Source: Alectoria sarmentosa (taxonomy: Eukaryota; Ascomycota; Lecanoromycetes; Lecanorales; Parmeliaceae). Taken from it: a DNA stretch of 64,000 bases. The translations under genes and the position numbers were made by a program. Shown here in pieces: positions 46,478-57,011 of the stretch. Each line of letters opens with the position of its first letter. Positions within the stretch are counted from its first letter, which is position 1. The stretch lies in contig WOGZ01000100.1 of assembly GCA_009733775.1 (NCBI GenBank), forward strand, positions 42,739-106,738. Direction: 5' to 3'. Under the pieces are notes generated by a model. That model was not told where the DNA came from. It did not search any database and saw only the letters and a list, made by a program, of their open reading frames with translations.

Positions 46478-47273
46478 TCAAATCATCGCGAGCGCGAAGC
46501 CGCCGATGCCAAACCAGCCCAGCAAGCCCCATTGCATGAACGCGTTGCCGCCCACGGCGCCGCCTTTGGAGGGCACCGTTGACGACGTGGGACTCGTGGT
46601 CGACGAGGTTGAGGAGGTTTGGGAGGTGGAGGAAGTCGTCGACGACGACGCGGTGGTGTTGGATGTGGCATTGGAAATCTCGCTCGCGTCAATGAAGATG
46701 CCGCCGGCGATGGCGGGAGGGGAGGCGGTGCTGGCGGTTTTGGCGGCGGTCTGGTAGGCGGCGAGGGTGTTGCCGGTGGATCTGGGTGGGTGGTTTCAGT
46801 CGTGGGTCTGGCATTTGGGGTTTGGGAAAGAGGGGGGATTTACGGCGGGTTGACCACCATGGCCATTCCGGCCTGGCAGTGTTCGGTTTGAGAGCAGTAG
46901 AGATAGATTGGATCGGTGCTGTTCACCGTGACCTGGAAGACGGTTTTCTGTATCGTGGTCAATAAATATGACTGCACCGGATTATTTATCGTGGATCCTT
47001 CCTTACCCCTTCAGCAGTCTCGGGCATGAAGCCAGAATACACCCCACCGGTCAAGGGTTGGCACGGCGACGAGAAGCTGCTCTGAGCGACGGAGTGGTCT
47101 TTGGGGTAGAAGTAGAACTGGAGCAAATCGCCGGTGTCGGCCGTGACGGTTTCGGGGTTGAAGACGAGGCCGTCCTCACCGACGCTGATGCTGATGTTCT
47201 TGGCGAGGGAGAGTGTTGGGAGAGCGATGAGGGGGAGGATGGATGCGAGACGCATGATTGTGGATGGAATCAT
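46478..47273 (-). CDS. GPI-anchored cupredoxin (extracellular Ser/Thr-rich)
   Basis: Three minus-strand exons, 47273-47007, 46947-46844 and 46781-46478, give 224 aa. The N terminus is a signal peptide; either ATG (47273 or the in-frame one at 47255) would serve. The cupredoxin domain (about 25-122) has the blue-copper ligand set: His60 in YPKDHSV, Cys107 in YLYCSQ, His112 in TEHCQ and Met117 in AGM. A Ser/Thr-rich stalk follows (about 155-195), then a hydrophobic C-terminal segment (WGLLGWFGIGGFALAMI) suited to GPI attachment. Related fungal proteins sit in the plasma membrane or wall and bind copper; some are linked to infection structures. No enzymatic partner is evident nearby. Confidence 0.88.
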
Positions 47274-49054
47274 TGGAACGATGTGTGGGGGAGCTGAGTG
47301 GTGAATTTTGGGAAAAGAAGGAATGAAGAGTTCAACTTTGGTGCGATTCCGATTTGTGGAAGGTCAGTGAGAGTGGGCCCTTCGCGCTTTTGTACCCAGG
47401 TCACATGCGGCTGGCAGATGGGGCGGAGCGAGCAGAGGACGACTGAAGCAAGCGGGGCTCGCGACTCCTTTTGGAATTAGCCAGGGGCGGCGGCTAGAGG
47501 CTTATGGCCAGAGAGTGTGTAAGCCAGCTGGCCTTTCAGGAGCCAAGAGGATCAGTGAAGGGAGAAGGGAAGAGTCAGCTTCTGCACGCCAAGATCCCGG
47601 GTATGGAGTCTGTCGACTCTGACTTGGAAGTTGCTATTTCTATTATTTCATTTGATTGGGGGGCCTTCTTGAATCATAGCTCCAATTCAAGGGAAGCGGA
47701 AAGGGAAAAAGAAAGATCTGACAGTGTTAAGAAGGAAGCGGCGGAGTGCCTGTTGATGCGTCAGCAGCCCGGATTGCTTTGTAATGTTGAGTGATTTTCA
47801 AATGCCACGCATCGAGTAGTGCGTCTTTGTCGCTACTTCCTGTTCAATCATTCGTTCAAGCAACAATGATGGTGTCAGACTGTGCAGGAATATCACCACG
47901 CTTGCGCCGACATTAGGCCCCTCTGTTTTTCAGGCTTTATCCCTACTGCTTTTGGATGGGACATTCGACCGACTTTGGGGTCTCTTGCTTTATAATAGGT
48001 TCCTTGCGCGCAGGATGCTTGTTGATGGGGCATTGGTCGCCCTTGCGGTTTGCTACTTAGCTGCTTGGGGGTCTTCATTCTTGGCACGGCTCTGTTCACG
48101 GTCCGAATGCTGCACTTCTCAGCCGGCTTCCGGGATTTTCCGGGGGCGGAAACCGATATTCGCGCCAGAGAGAATACTTGAGCAACAGTATTGTATGAAT
48201 AGATTCTCACACACAGTGAAAATGAAGTTGCCAGATTGTAAATGCATAGATTAGTCTCCCAACCATGGCCGGTAAGAGGCTTTCGGTTGCTTCTTGCGAC
48301 TTCCACCTCACCACCTGACTGGCCAGAGGCAAGAGGCACTGTGGTGGAAGTTCAGCCTTTTGCAGTACTGTACATTGGATAATGGGGCTAGTCCTGGAAT
48401 GGAGCACGAATTGTTCACTTTACTGTAAAGGGAATTAAGGTAGTATCGGACCCTTGGGCAAAGCTCGGACATCGGAAACGTCTCGGGCCGGACCATCTTA
48501 GGAGGGATTAGTCTATGAAGTCTAGTAACTTGCCAAGATAATTTTACTTGTCCAGTCGTGCAGTCTGATGTTTGCGAGATTTAATGCTCCAATGAAAAGA
48601 GTGATCGCTCTTCCAAGTAAATGCACTTCGGGGTAAATGTAATGATGTGGTCATTAGCTGGCGTGATGGAGAATACGCCTCACAATCAGTTCAAGGCTCG
48701 CCCCACTTCCACTTCCACTTCCACTTGGCATTGTCAAGCAACCGTACAACCTGGCTGATTCCTAAATGCCCAACCTACTTGGCTTTGAAAAGGAAACATT
48801 TCGCCAGATCATCCAATCTAAACAGAGGTCTTGACTGTCTCCGTACGTGCTGTTGCTCGATTACGAGTACCGACGACGACGACGACGTACGTGTGGAGGC
48901 GTATGCAAACTGCAATTCGTCACCGGAACCAGCTCCTTCCACCATTCAGCCCATGACAATAAGCGCCAAGACCAGCTCGCATGCAGGAGGGCCCTAGGAT
49001 GTAGGATACGCTGATGCAGCTTACGCTGAAACCCTGCGGGGTCCTGACCATTTC
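47274..49054. other. Intergenic, no gene seen
   Basis: Spacer between divergently oriented cupredoxin and cytochrome b561 genes. It contains a CTTCCA triplet repeat near 48709-48727 and paired CCTCGATTAATA copies just before the b561 gene, but no supported ORF. Confidence 0.5.
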
Positions 49055-49999
49055 ATGCCTCGATTAATATTCATCCCTCGATTAATAATGGATAAGAAGC
49101 CCAGACGTCCTGCCACCCCACTCCTCAAAATCGGCTTCTTCCACACCGAGAGAGATGACTCGGCCAATCGACAACATGAAGCTCTCTGCTCTCGCTGCCG
49201 CTATTGCGCTCAGTATGGCCTTCCGGGCGGTCAAATGTGTGATGCTAACCAGCCTCCAGCTACCTTCGCAAGTGCCCAAGGATCCGGTGACGGTGGACAA
49301 CTGACGATCCCACCCAGCATCATTCCTTTCTTGAACCGCGTGAACAATGCTACCATAGCACACGGCACCATCATGTGCCTCGCCTTTGTCATCTTCTTCC
49401 CCGCTGGCTCTCTCCTCATCCGCCTGGGCCATTTCAAGGGAGTGGTATATGTCCACGCCGGCATTCAGATGTTCGCCTACATGATGGCGTTGGCGGGGAT
49501 GGGCTTGGGCGTGTATGCCGCCAATGCGACGACAAAGCTGGGGTTGCCATCGCTGGTATTCATAAACCGCGGCGCACGCTGGACTTGGGAATCGGATGAT
49601 GCTGACCCATTGAGTACACAGATCCATGAATATCACCCCATCATCGGTCTCACCATCCTCTCCGCCCTCCTCTTCCAACCCGCCCTCGGCGCTCTCCACC
49701 ATGCCGTCTACGCGCGAGAACACCGAAGATCGATTTGGTCAACTCTGCACGTATGGTGGGGCCGCGTGGTTCTGACGCTCGCCACCATCGAAGGAGGCTT
49801 GGGTTTACGGTTCGCCGGTAATACGACGGGAGGTGAGATTGCATATGGGGTTGTTGCGGGCTTGGTTTGGATCAGCTGGGTCGGCGTTGCGGTCTGGCAT
49901 GATATGAAGAAGAGCAAAACTCAAGAATTCGGGGAGAAGCGTTCAGATTCAGAGGAAATGACTCCGACTGCGCAAAGAGAAGCTGGGTCGGCCTCATGA
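49055..49999 (+). CDS. Cytochrome b561-type membrane protein
   Basis: Single-exon frame of 314 aa from the ATG at 49055 (in-frame ATG also at 49088). Residues about 90-285 hold five or six transmembrane helices with the cytochrome b561/ferric-reductase-like histidines: HGTIMCLAFVIFFPAG, VYVHAGIQMFAYMMAL, HPIIGLTILSALLFQ, LHHAVY and STLHVWWGRVVLTL. Such proteins carry electrons across membranes using two hemes, often from ascorbate. No DOMON domain precedes the core. The tail is charged and cytosolic-looking. The N terminus is odd: another frame at 49176 starts a convincing signal peptide (MKLSALAAAIALSMAF), and removing a TG pair near 49236 would join it to CDANQPPATFASAQG. The start is therefore uncertain, and the first 65 residues of the listed frame may not be real. 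Confidence 0.75.
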   Translation: MPRLIFIPRLIMDKKPRRPATPLLKIGFFHTERDDSANRQHEALCSRCRYCAQYGLPGGQMCDANQPPATFASAQGSGDGGQLTIPPSIIPFLNRVNNATIAHGTIMCLAFVIFFPAGSLLIRLGHFKGVVYVHAGIQMFAYMMALAGMGLGVYAANATTKLGLPSLVFINRGARWTWESDDADPLSTQIHEYHPIIGLTILSALLFQPALGALHHAVYAREHRRSIWSTLHVWWGRVVLTLATIEGGLGLRFAGNTTGGEIAYGVVAGLVWISWVGVAVWHDMKKSKTQEFGEKRSDSEEMTPTAQREAGSAS

Positions 50000-51207
50000 T
50001 ACTGTTTTAAACATGGCGTGCTCAGAATCCTGGACATGGAGCGAAGAGACTGCACGTGTTCTTGTAGCACGGCGGTGTGAGCGATTCGGTGCATCCCGTT
50101 CTTGCTCTGCGTCTTTGATATAGACTCGATCATGACCGATGCCCATTGCGGGATAGAAACATTAATTCTTGCTCTTCATCGAAAGGGTTGCGCATCCGGC
50201 ATACAACACACCACGACGCGTCATACCCACCTCGTCACTTAACTTGTTATGACAATAATCTACTAACTGACCACGCAGCAACAGAACTGGAGTTTCATGA
50301 TACGGAGAACGTTCAGGTATTGATACAAGGTTCAAATATTAAAACAAAGTTCAAATATTAAAACAAAGTCTTTTCTATGCTCAATCATTCTTTATGAGGC
50401 TGAGACTGCTAGCGGCCATGTGGACAGGCGGTTTTCACCACTTTCCAACTAACATTCGAGGCATGTGACTGTTGTATGTTAATATACATGACGTTTTTGT
50501 TTGTTTGTTTGGTTTGTTGGTTATTGTGGTTAGAGTACTGTTATAGAGATCGAATGACAGTCGCTACGAATCTTTAAAGGTTAGGTAGCCTTGGGATCTT
50601 TGCTCTCGTAGGGTAATCGAGGAAACGAAAATGAACTCTCATGCCCCTAGAGTATCCAGGCTTGGTTAATCATGATGCGGAATCATTCCGCCTATTTCCG
50701 GGGTTCCTACTTTAGGCTTCTACGCCTGGCTGCCTTCTCTTCTACAATCTCGTACCAGTGAACAACATCCTTCGTGAAGACTTGGATAGGAAGAGGCCAT
50801 AGCTCAGCCACTTCCACGTCCTTGAGGTGATGATGCACCCTGGCCACGGGCTTGCCGGTGAAGCGGGAAGATGACGCATTCAGCTTCGTGACACGAAAAG
50901 AGTGTCCTGCCAACACGCTCAACATTTCATTTGCCAGCCTTCTCTGCTCCCTACCTATCTGTAAAATCCGAGCTTTCTCGCGCTCTACCACTCTCCACGG
51001 GGTAAGGCGCCGTTTCAGCCGCTTATTCTACAGATATTATTTGATTTGGGATGGGATCTGCGATACCCTGAAGTTTTGAGTTGTCAGAACGTGTCTTATT
51101 TTTTTCGTCATGGATTGATTTTTTAGAACATGGTTTTGTTGTGCTCAATGACGAAGATGTCGCTGGTGCTGACTCGACGGGCCAACTGCCTTAGTCAGGG
51201 GAGCAAA
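50000..51207. other. Intergenic, small minus-strand frame only
   Basis: A 94-codon minus-strand frame (50707-50991) reads protein-like (VARVHHHLKDVEVAELWPLP) but is unrecognised. A 19-bp duplication containing TTCAAATATTAAAACAAAG lies near 50332-50369. The expected N-terminal exons of the next receptor gene are not identifiable here. Confidence 0.4.
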
Positions 51208-54200
51208 TACAGAAGATCAGAGCATGGCTGCATCCGACAGACTATTCTGCTGACTCGGGAGAGTACAAAAGACATCTGGCTTCCTATGTCCCCGGCACAG
51301 GCAAACGGATGCAAGAAATCAAGCATCAGCTATGGAGGGATGCTAAGGACCATGGTGCCCTGTGGGTCAAAGCCATTCCGGGTGCTGGCAAATCAGTCGC
51401 CACTGCCCACCTTATCGCTCAGCTTGAAATTGATGACAAGTTCCCTGTCCTGTACTTCTTCTTCAGACAAATCATCACAAGCAATCGGAAGCCGAGCTCG
51501 CTGATCCGTGATTGGATGTCGCAAATGTTGAACTATAGCCCCTCCTTGCAAGCGAAGCTGAAAGAATATCTTGATCGCCGCCGCGACTTTGACAGCGTTG
51601 CCTTTGACGATCTATGGCACGATCTCACGAAAGCACTTTGCGCTTTATCGCACGTATACTGTGTCGCAGATGCCCTTGATGAGATGAGTCTGGGCAATGA
51701 TAAGTTCATTGAGCAAAAGGCAAGACTGGGTGACCTCAAACCTGCCACTGTCAAGGTGTTCTTTACGAGCCGTCCGGTTCCACGAATCGAGAACATTTTG
51801 AAGGGACTGTCAGTATCCCAGATCACGCTCGGTCAGGACCTTGTCGATCAGGACGCAGCCATCTATATCAAACATCGATTGGCGAACTCCACACTACCTG
51901 CGACTGTTCGAGTGGAAGTCCAGCGAGCGCTGATGAAGAAGTCTTAAGGCCTCTTTCTTTACACCAAGCTCATGGTGGACGATCTCTTCGAATCGCCCGT
52001 TTTCGACACTTCTCACCCCGCTAGCTTCGATGAGACTTTACAAAGCTTGCCAAGCGGGCTCGCTGAGATGTACACAAGAATGCTTCATGACCATTCTATC
52101 CGCTCAGGGGTATCACAGTCACTACAGCAAACAATACTCCAGTGTTACGCACTCCTCTCGGCCTCTTCGCTTACTTGAGATTGCTGGCATGGTCGATTCA
52201 TTGCCAGAGGAAGCCCATATCGACATTCATACCAAGTCAGCCAAAGACTCCCAAAATACCAAATCTATCATTAGGAGCGCCTGCGGGCCACTCGTTGAAA
52301 TATTAGAAGACGAAACCGTTTCAATAATTCACCATTCATTTACGGAGTACCTTCTCGACTCTGACAGAGGGACAAGCGCTCCATCGGCGGAGATGATAAG
52401 CTATGGTTCCCTTTAATTGATACTTCTGCAAGTCATCGGAGTCTGGCAGTAATATGTGTCAATTATTTGATTTGTGGCTGGGCTGATGACTGGCATCATA
52501 AAGGCCCGCACATTAGGTCCTACCACTTTCAATCTCATCCGCCACCGGAAGCTGTGGCAGTGTATGCAGTGCACCCATTCCTCAAGTATGCTAGTTCATG
52601 TTGGTCACACCACGCCAATCAATTCGGGCAAGCAGATCAAGACCTTTTCCGGCTGCTCGACCGATTCATGGCATCGGACTCAAAGGCTTTCGCATCATGG
52701 CATGAGCTGAAGGAAGCAGAGACTCGCTTTGCCAAAGGATCTGCTCTTCTAATTGCCGCTGAAGAAGGACTGGCGCTTTATGTAGAGCACCTCATCCAGC
52801 TTGGTCAGCACATCAACGATGAAGACACCGATGGGAGGACAGCCATGCATCGTGCAGCAGCAAAGGGACATTTCAAGGTCGTCGAAATCCTGTTAAAGCA
52901 TGGTGCAGATTCCGATCCGGATGACAACGTCGGTCTCAAGCCTCTCCATCTGGCAGCTTCGCGCAATCACGCCGCGGTTGTCAAGGTTCTTTTGGAAGCT
53001 GGGGTAGATCCAAGAACGCCAAAAACCAAGGAATACCCAGGGAATTGGTGCGGCAACGCGCCAAGAGCCTTTGGTGACACACCTAATAGGTATGCTTTTA
53101 ATTATGGTCACACTGAGGCTGCGTTGGAACTCGTTCCCTACCTGAAGCCAGAAGACCTTAATGAAGCTCTCGTCTGGGCCCCCGAAGCCGGAAAGTCGGA
53201 AATCGTTCTGGCTGTCTTACACACAGGCAATGTTGAAACCAACACAGTGACGAACGGTAAAACCTTCGCCCGAAGCCGAGTATCGGGCGAATCAGGGAAA
53301 TGCTCACCGTATCCTCCAATTGCTTCTTGAGTCAGGAAGTGACGTGAACGCTATTGATGCCGCCGGCCAGACTCCTCTCCATTTGGCCGTGACTTATGGC
53401 CGCCACGCAAGAAGTGCCGATGCAGAAATCGTTGCTGAGTTGTTGAGGAATGGTGCCAACCCGTCCGCTACCACGATCGATGGAAGTCAAGCTCTTCAAT
53501 TGGTCAAATACAATGGTTCTATCATTCGACATCTAGTTGAAAGTGGTGCTGACGTCAATGTACGCCATCTTAAGACCGGTAGAACACCGCTGCACTATTC
53601 CGTTGAGGAATACTATGATGACAATTTTTCTGCTCTCGTTGAATGTGGAGCTAATTGCAGCGCTGAAGACGAAAATGGTGATACTCCTTTGCATGTCGCC
53701 CTGCGTGCTTCCACTTACTCAATATCCAAAATCGAGGTCCTTTTAAGGAACTTGGCGGACCCAAACGTTAGAAACAAGAAGGGTGAAACCCCTCTGCATG
53801 TTATGGGAGACACTGGCAACTTTGAAGAGGTCCTTGCACTGTTAGTGGAATGTGGCGCGGACCTCGAAGCAAAGACACCATCAGGGCAGAGTGTTCTCAT
53901 GAAGTTTCTTTTGGGATGGCGATCTCGATCATCTCCAGGTGTTATTCAGACATTATTGCATGCTGGTGCGCGCATTGACTCTCAAGACTACGACGGCAGG
54001 AGCATTCTCCACCTCTGGTTTCAAGACGCGCAATCTGTTCCTTTGATTCGCGAATTGGTCAACGCTGGCGCTGACCCTCTAGTGGTGGACTTTGCGGGAA
54101 ATACGCTACTCCATTACGTAGCGCGACAGGCGGCCGATTATCATTCCAAGGAGCTGCAGGAGCTATTGGAGACCGTCATCGGGTTTGACGTCGGGCCATC

Positions 54201-57011
54201 CTCGAAGAACAATCTAGGACAAATACCTTTCCACATAGCAGCAGGGACCAGGGAACAGCCTCTTGCTAGTTGTAAAACGGACCCGTTGGACTTTCTCTTG
54301 GGACCAAAATGCAACTCTGATGTTAATGCTGCCGACTCTAGAGGCGTTCGTCCCATTCATCTTGCTGCAACGCTCTGCGAGAAACGGGTAAGACGGCTGC
54401 TCATCGAGGGTGCAGATCCAGACGTCTTGACTGTCGAAGGCCAATCTCTCTTACATACTGCTAGCCGAGCAAGACAAAGTAATATTGTGAAACTTCTGAT
54501 AGATTTGTATGTTTCTAAGGACCTGTCGAGGCTGATCGATCATGTCGACAAAGACGGGCGAACGGCTTTGCATTGTGCATGCCGATCAGGAAGAGTTGAG
54601 ACTGTCAGAATTCTCCTTAATGCCGGTGCGGATCCGAATTCTACAGACCACAAGGGCATGTCCCCTTTGGACGCTTGTTCTGAGTTTCCTGAGACGACTT
54701 TCTTTGGAACATCTGTGGTGCAAAGACAAGGTTCATGGACGCGGCATATATAACGTTGGATGACTTACATCGAACGAAAGAGGTCGATTATCACAGAACT
54801 TATCGCGCTTCATTTTCGCAAGGGATCTTTTCTGAGCACGACACAGTCGCAATTCGTCAAATTCTCCGACTGCTTCTCGCACACGATTCTGACGTCACCT
54901 CCAAGCCCCCGAAGAGTAGACATGACACGTTCAACCCCTTCCCCAGCGTTCCCACGAATACCCATCTCGACTTCGCAGTAGCATCGAGGTGTGAGGTTCT
55001 AGTCGATGAGCTACTTCGCGAGATAGAGAGCACAACCTTTCCTCTTAGCGAGGAGGATAAGAACGGTCACAGGGCGCGTTATTCCACGCCCCGAAACACG
55101 TACCTCGAACGCTACCTCTCCTTGACGAGCCGTAAGTCAGCTGAGCTCTTGGATGACATGGTTCAAGTCGGACAGCTGAACTCAGACCTCTTCGAAACGT
55201 TGCTTCGCAATGAAAATGAGCAAGGAATATTACGATTCCGCGACCTAGGCGGGGACTTAGTTGTTCCTGGGTCGTATGGCGACGGCCCGCTGACAACTTT
55301 GACGAAATGGGGTTACTCTGACCTTCTGGTGCAGATGTGTCCGGAGGCTTCCGTCATGGACGAACAACTAAGGTCTGCCGTTGTAAGTAACGAAAGACCC
55401 GGTCGAAGAACGATAAACCCTCTGCTTCATACTGCTTGTGAGCGGACACTTCCGAATCTCGAAGTGATCAAAGTTCTCGTGGAGAAAGTAAAAGTAGACA
55501 TCAATGCACATCACTCTGCCGTAGCAGCGTTGCATCTTCTCGCAAAATCTGCGCACTGGTGGCAGACCGGAGCACTTGAGTACTTGATTGATCGTGGCGC
55601 GAACTTGAACGCTAAAGACATCAACGGCTATACGCCCCTTCATGTTGATGTCGAGAATAAAGGGAGGGAGAGTACACGGATCCTACTTCGCCGAGGCGCA
55701 GACGTTAACGCCATTGGCGGGGATGGTATGTCGTGTTTGAACAAAGCGGGAGCTGACTTCGAGATTATACGTCTCCTCCTCGACTATGGGGCTAGCGTGA
55801 CGGCTGGAAAAGTACCTTTCATATTTGACGTTATTGACGCCATGGATCTCGATACACTTAAAACCTTGGTACAGATGGGTGCCGACTGCAATACATCAAT
55901 GATGTTGAGCGAGGATGAGAAGGAACGTCGATATACAACTCATTTTTCCGGGTCCATTCATCCCCAGGACCTGGGTGAAAAGACTTACCCCATTCACTTC
56001 GCTGCGAACGCGGGGTACAATACTAAAACCTCCCAGCCAAAAATGATTCCTATCATCCGATACCTACTACAAGGCGGCGCCGACCCTTTCAGGCTCCACA
56101 ATGACAAGGATCCCATTCTTCATGACCTATGCAGCCATCACGGGATTACCGAGCCATTCCTGGAGAACCCGAATATTGATCTTGAATTTCGAGACTCACA
56201 AGGTCGTACTATATTGCTGGCCGCGTGTTCTCGCAGCCAAGGGAGCTATGTGAGCAATGAATATCTGGAGTACCTTGAGACCTTGCCCACAACGACGGCC
56301 TCACTGCTCGCAAAAGGAGCAAAGATAAAGGCGCTAGATATAGAAAACAAGAACGCTTTGCACTGCGTTCTTACAAGCATTTCAAATTCGAAGATGCTCC
56401 AACTAGATTTCGACTCGCTAATATCACATCCCTCGGCTTCCGATCTTGTCATCCAAGCAGACGACAGCGGAAGGACGGCCTTGCTCCACGCCCTCGAGAA
56501 TCAGCATCTTTGGGCCATCGATACCCTCCTCGAGAAAGGCGCTGATCATGACTTCTCAGATTATGAGGGTAATACTGCCCTACACTTGCTTTCGAAATAC
56601 CTAGCTTCAAACAAGAAGGCCAAAACGCACTTCAAGAAATTTCTGTCCCTCGGCATCCCAATCGAAGCCCGCAACAGCAGTGGCGAAACCCCTTTGTTCG
56701 TCTATATGGCTCATAGCACTCGGGATCTGAAGCGGCTTCCAGTGTTCACAAACGCAGCGGTGAATCTTTTCACCAAGAATCGTAAGGGCCAAAATTTGCT
56801 GCACGTAATAGCAGGGAAGGAGATAACTCGAGATCGGTTTTGGGGAAGATGGGAAGAAGAGAAGAGAGATCCGGAGGTTAAAATATTCTCTCACTTGATG
56901 GAGGAGGGACTGGATGCTGCGAGTGAAGATGACGAGCAGAGGACACCGTTGGATTTGGCTGTGACGGCGGGGAATCAACAGATACTGGGTCTATTTGAGC
57001 GGAAGAGATAA
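51208..57011 (+). pseudogene. Broken NACHT-ankyrin STAND receptor
   Basis: The conserved opening EQIQKIRAWLHPTDYS begins at about 51209 after a likely TAG acceptor; no N-terminal effector domain is visible upstream. Walker A is AIPGAGKS and the Walker B region is CVADALDEM. The winged-helix end (IIHHSFTEYLLDSDRG) is followed by an HPFLKYA region and ankyrin repeats to 57011. The frame is broken at TAA 51945-51947 (KKSxGLFLYTKL), by a shift near 52145, one between 52385 and 52414, one near 53262 and one near 54692, where a missing G would restore PEDDFLWNIC. No introns of consensus type explain these. Protein similarity to the family stays high between lesions, so inactivation looks recent. 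It is distinct in family from the 28 kb gene, being the HPTDY...KAIPGAGKS subgroup. Confidence 0.8.

Noticed and set aside
48709..48727. CTTCCA triplet repeat
   Set aside because: Too short to mean more than ordinary low complexity.
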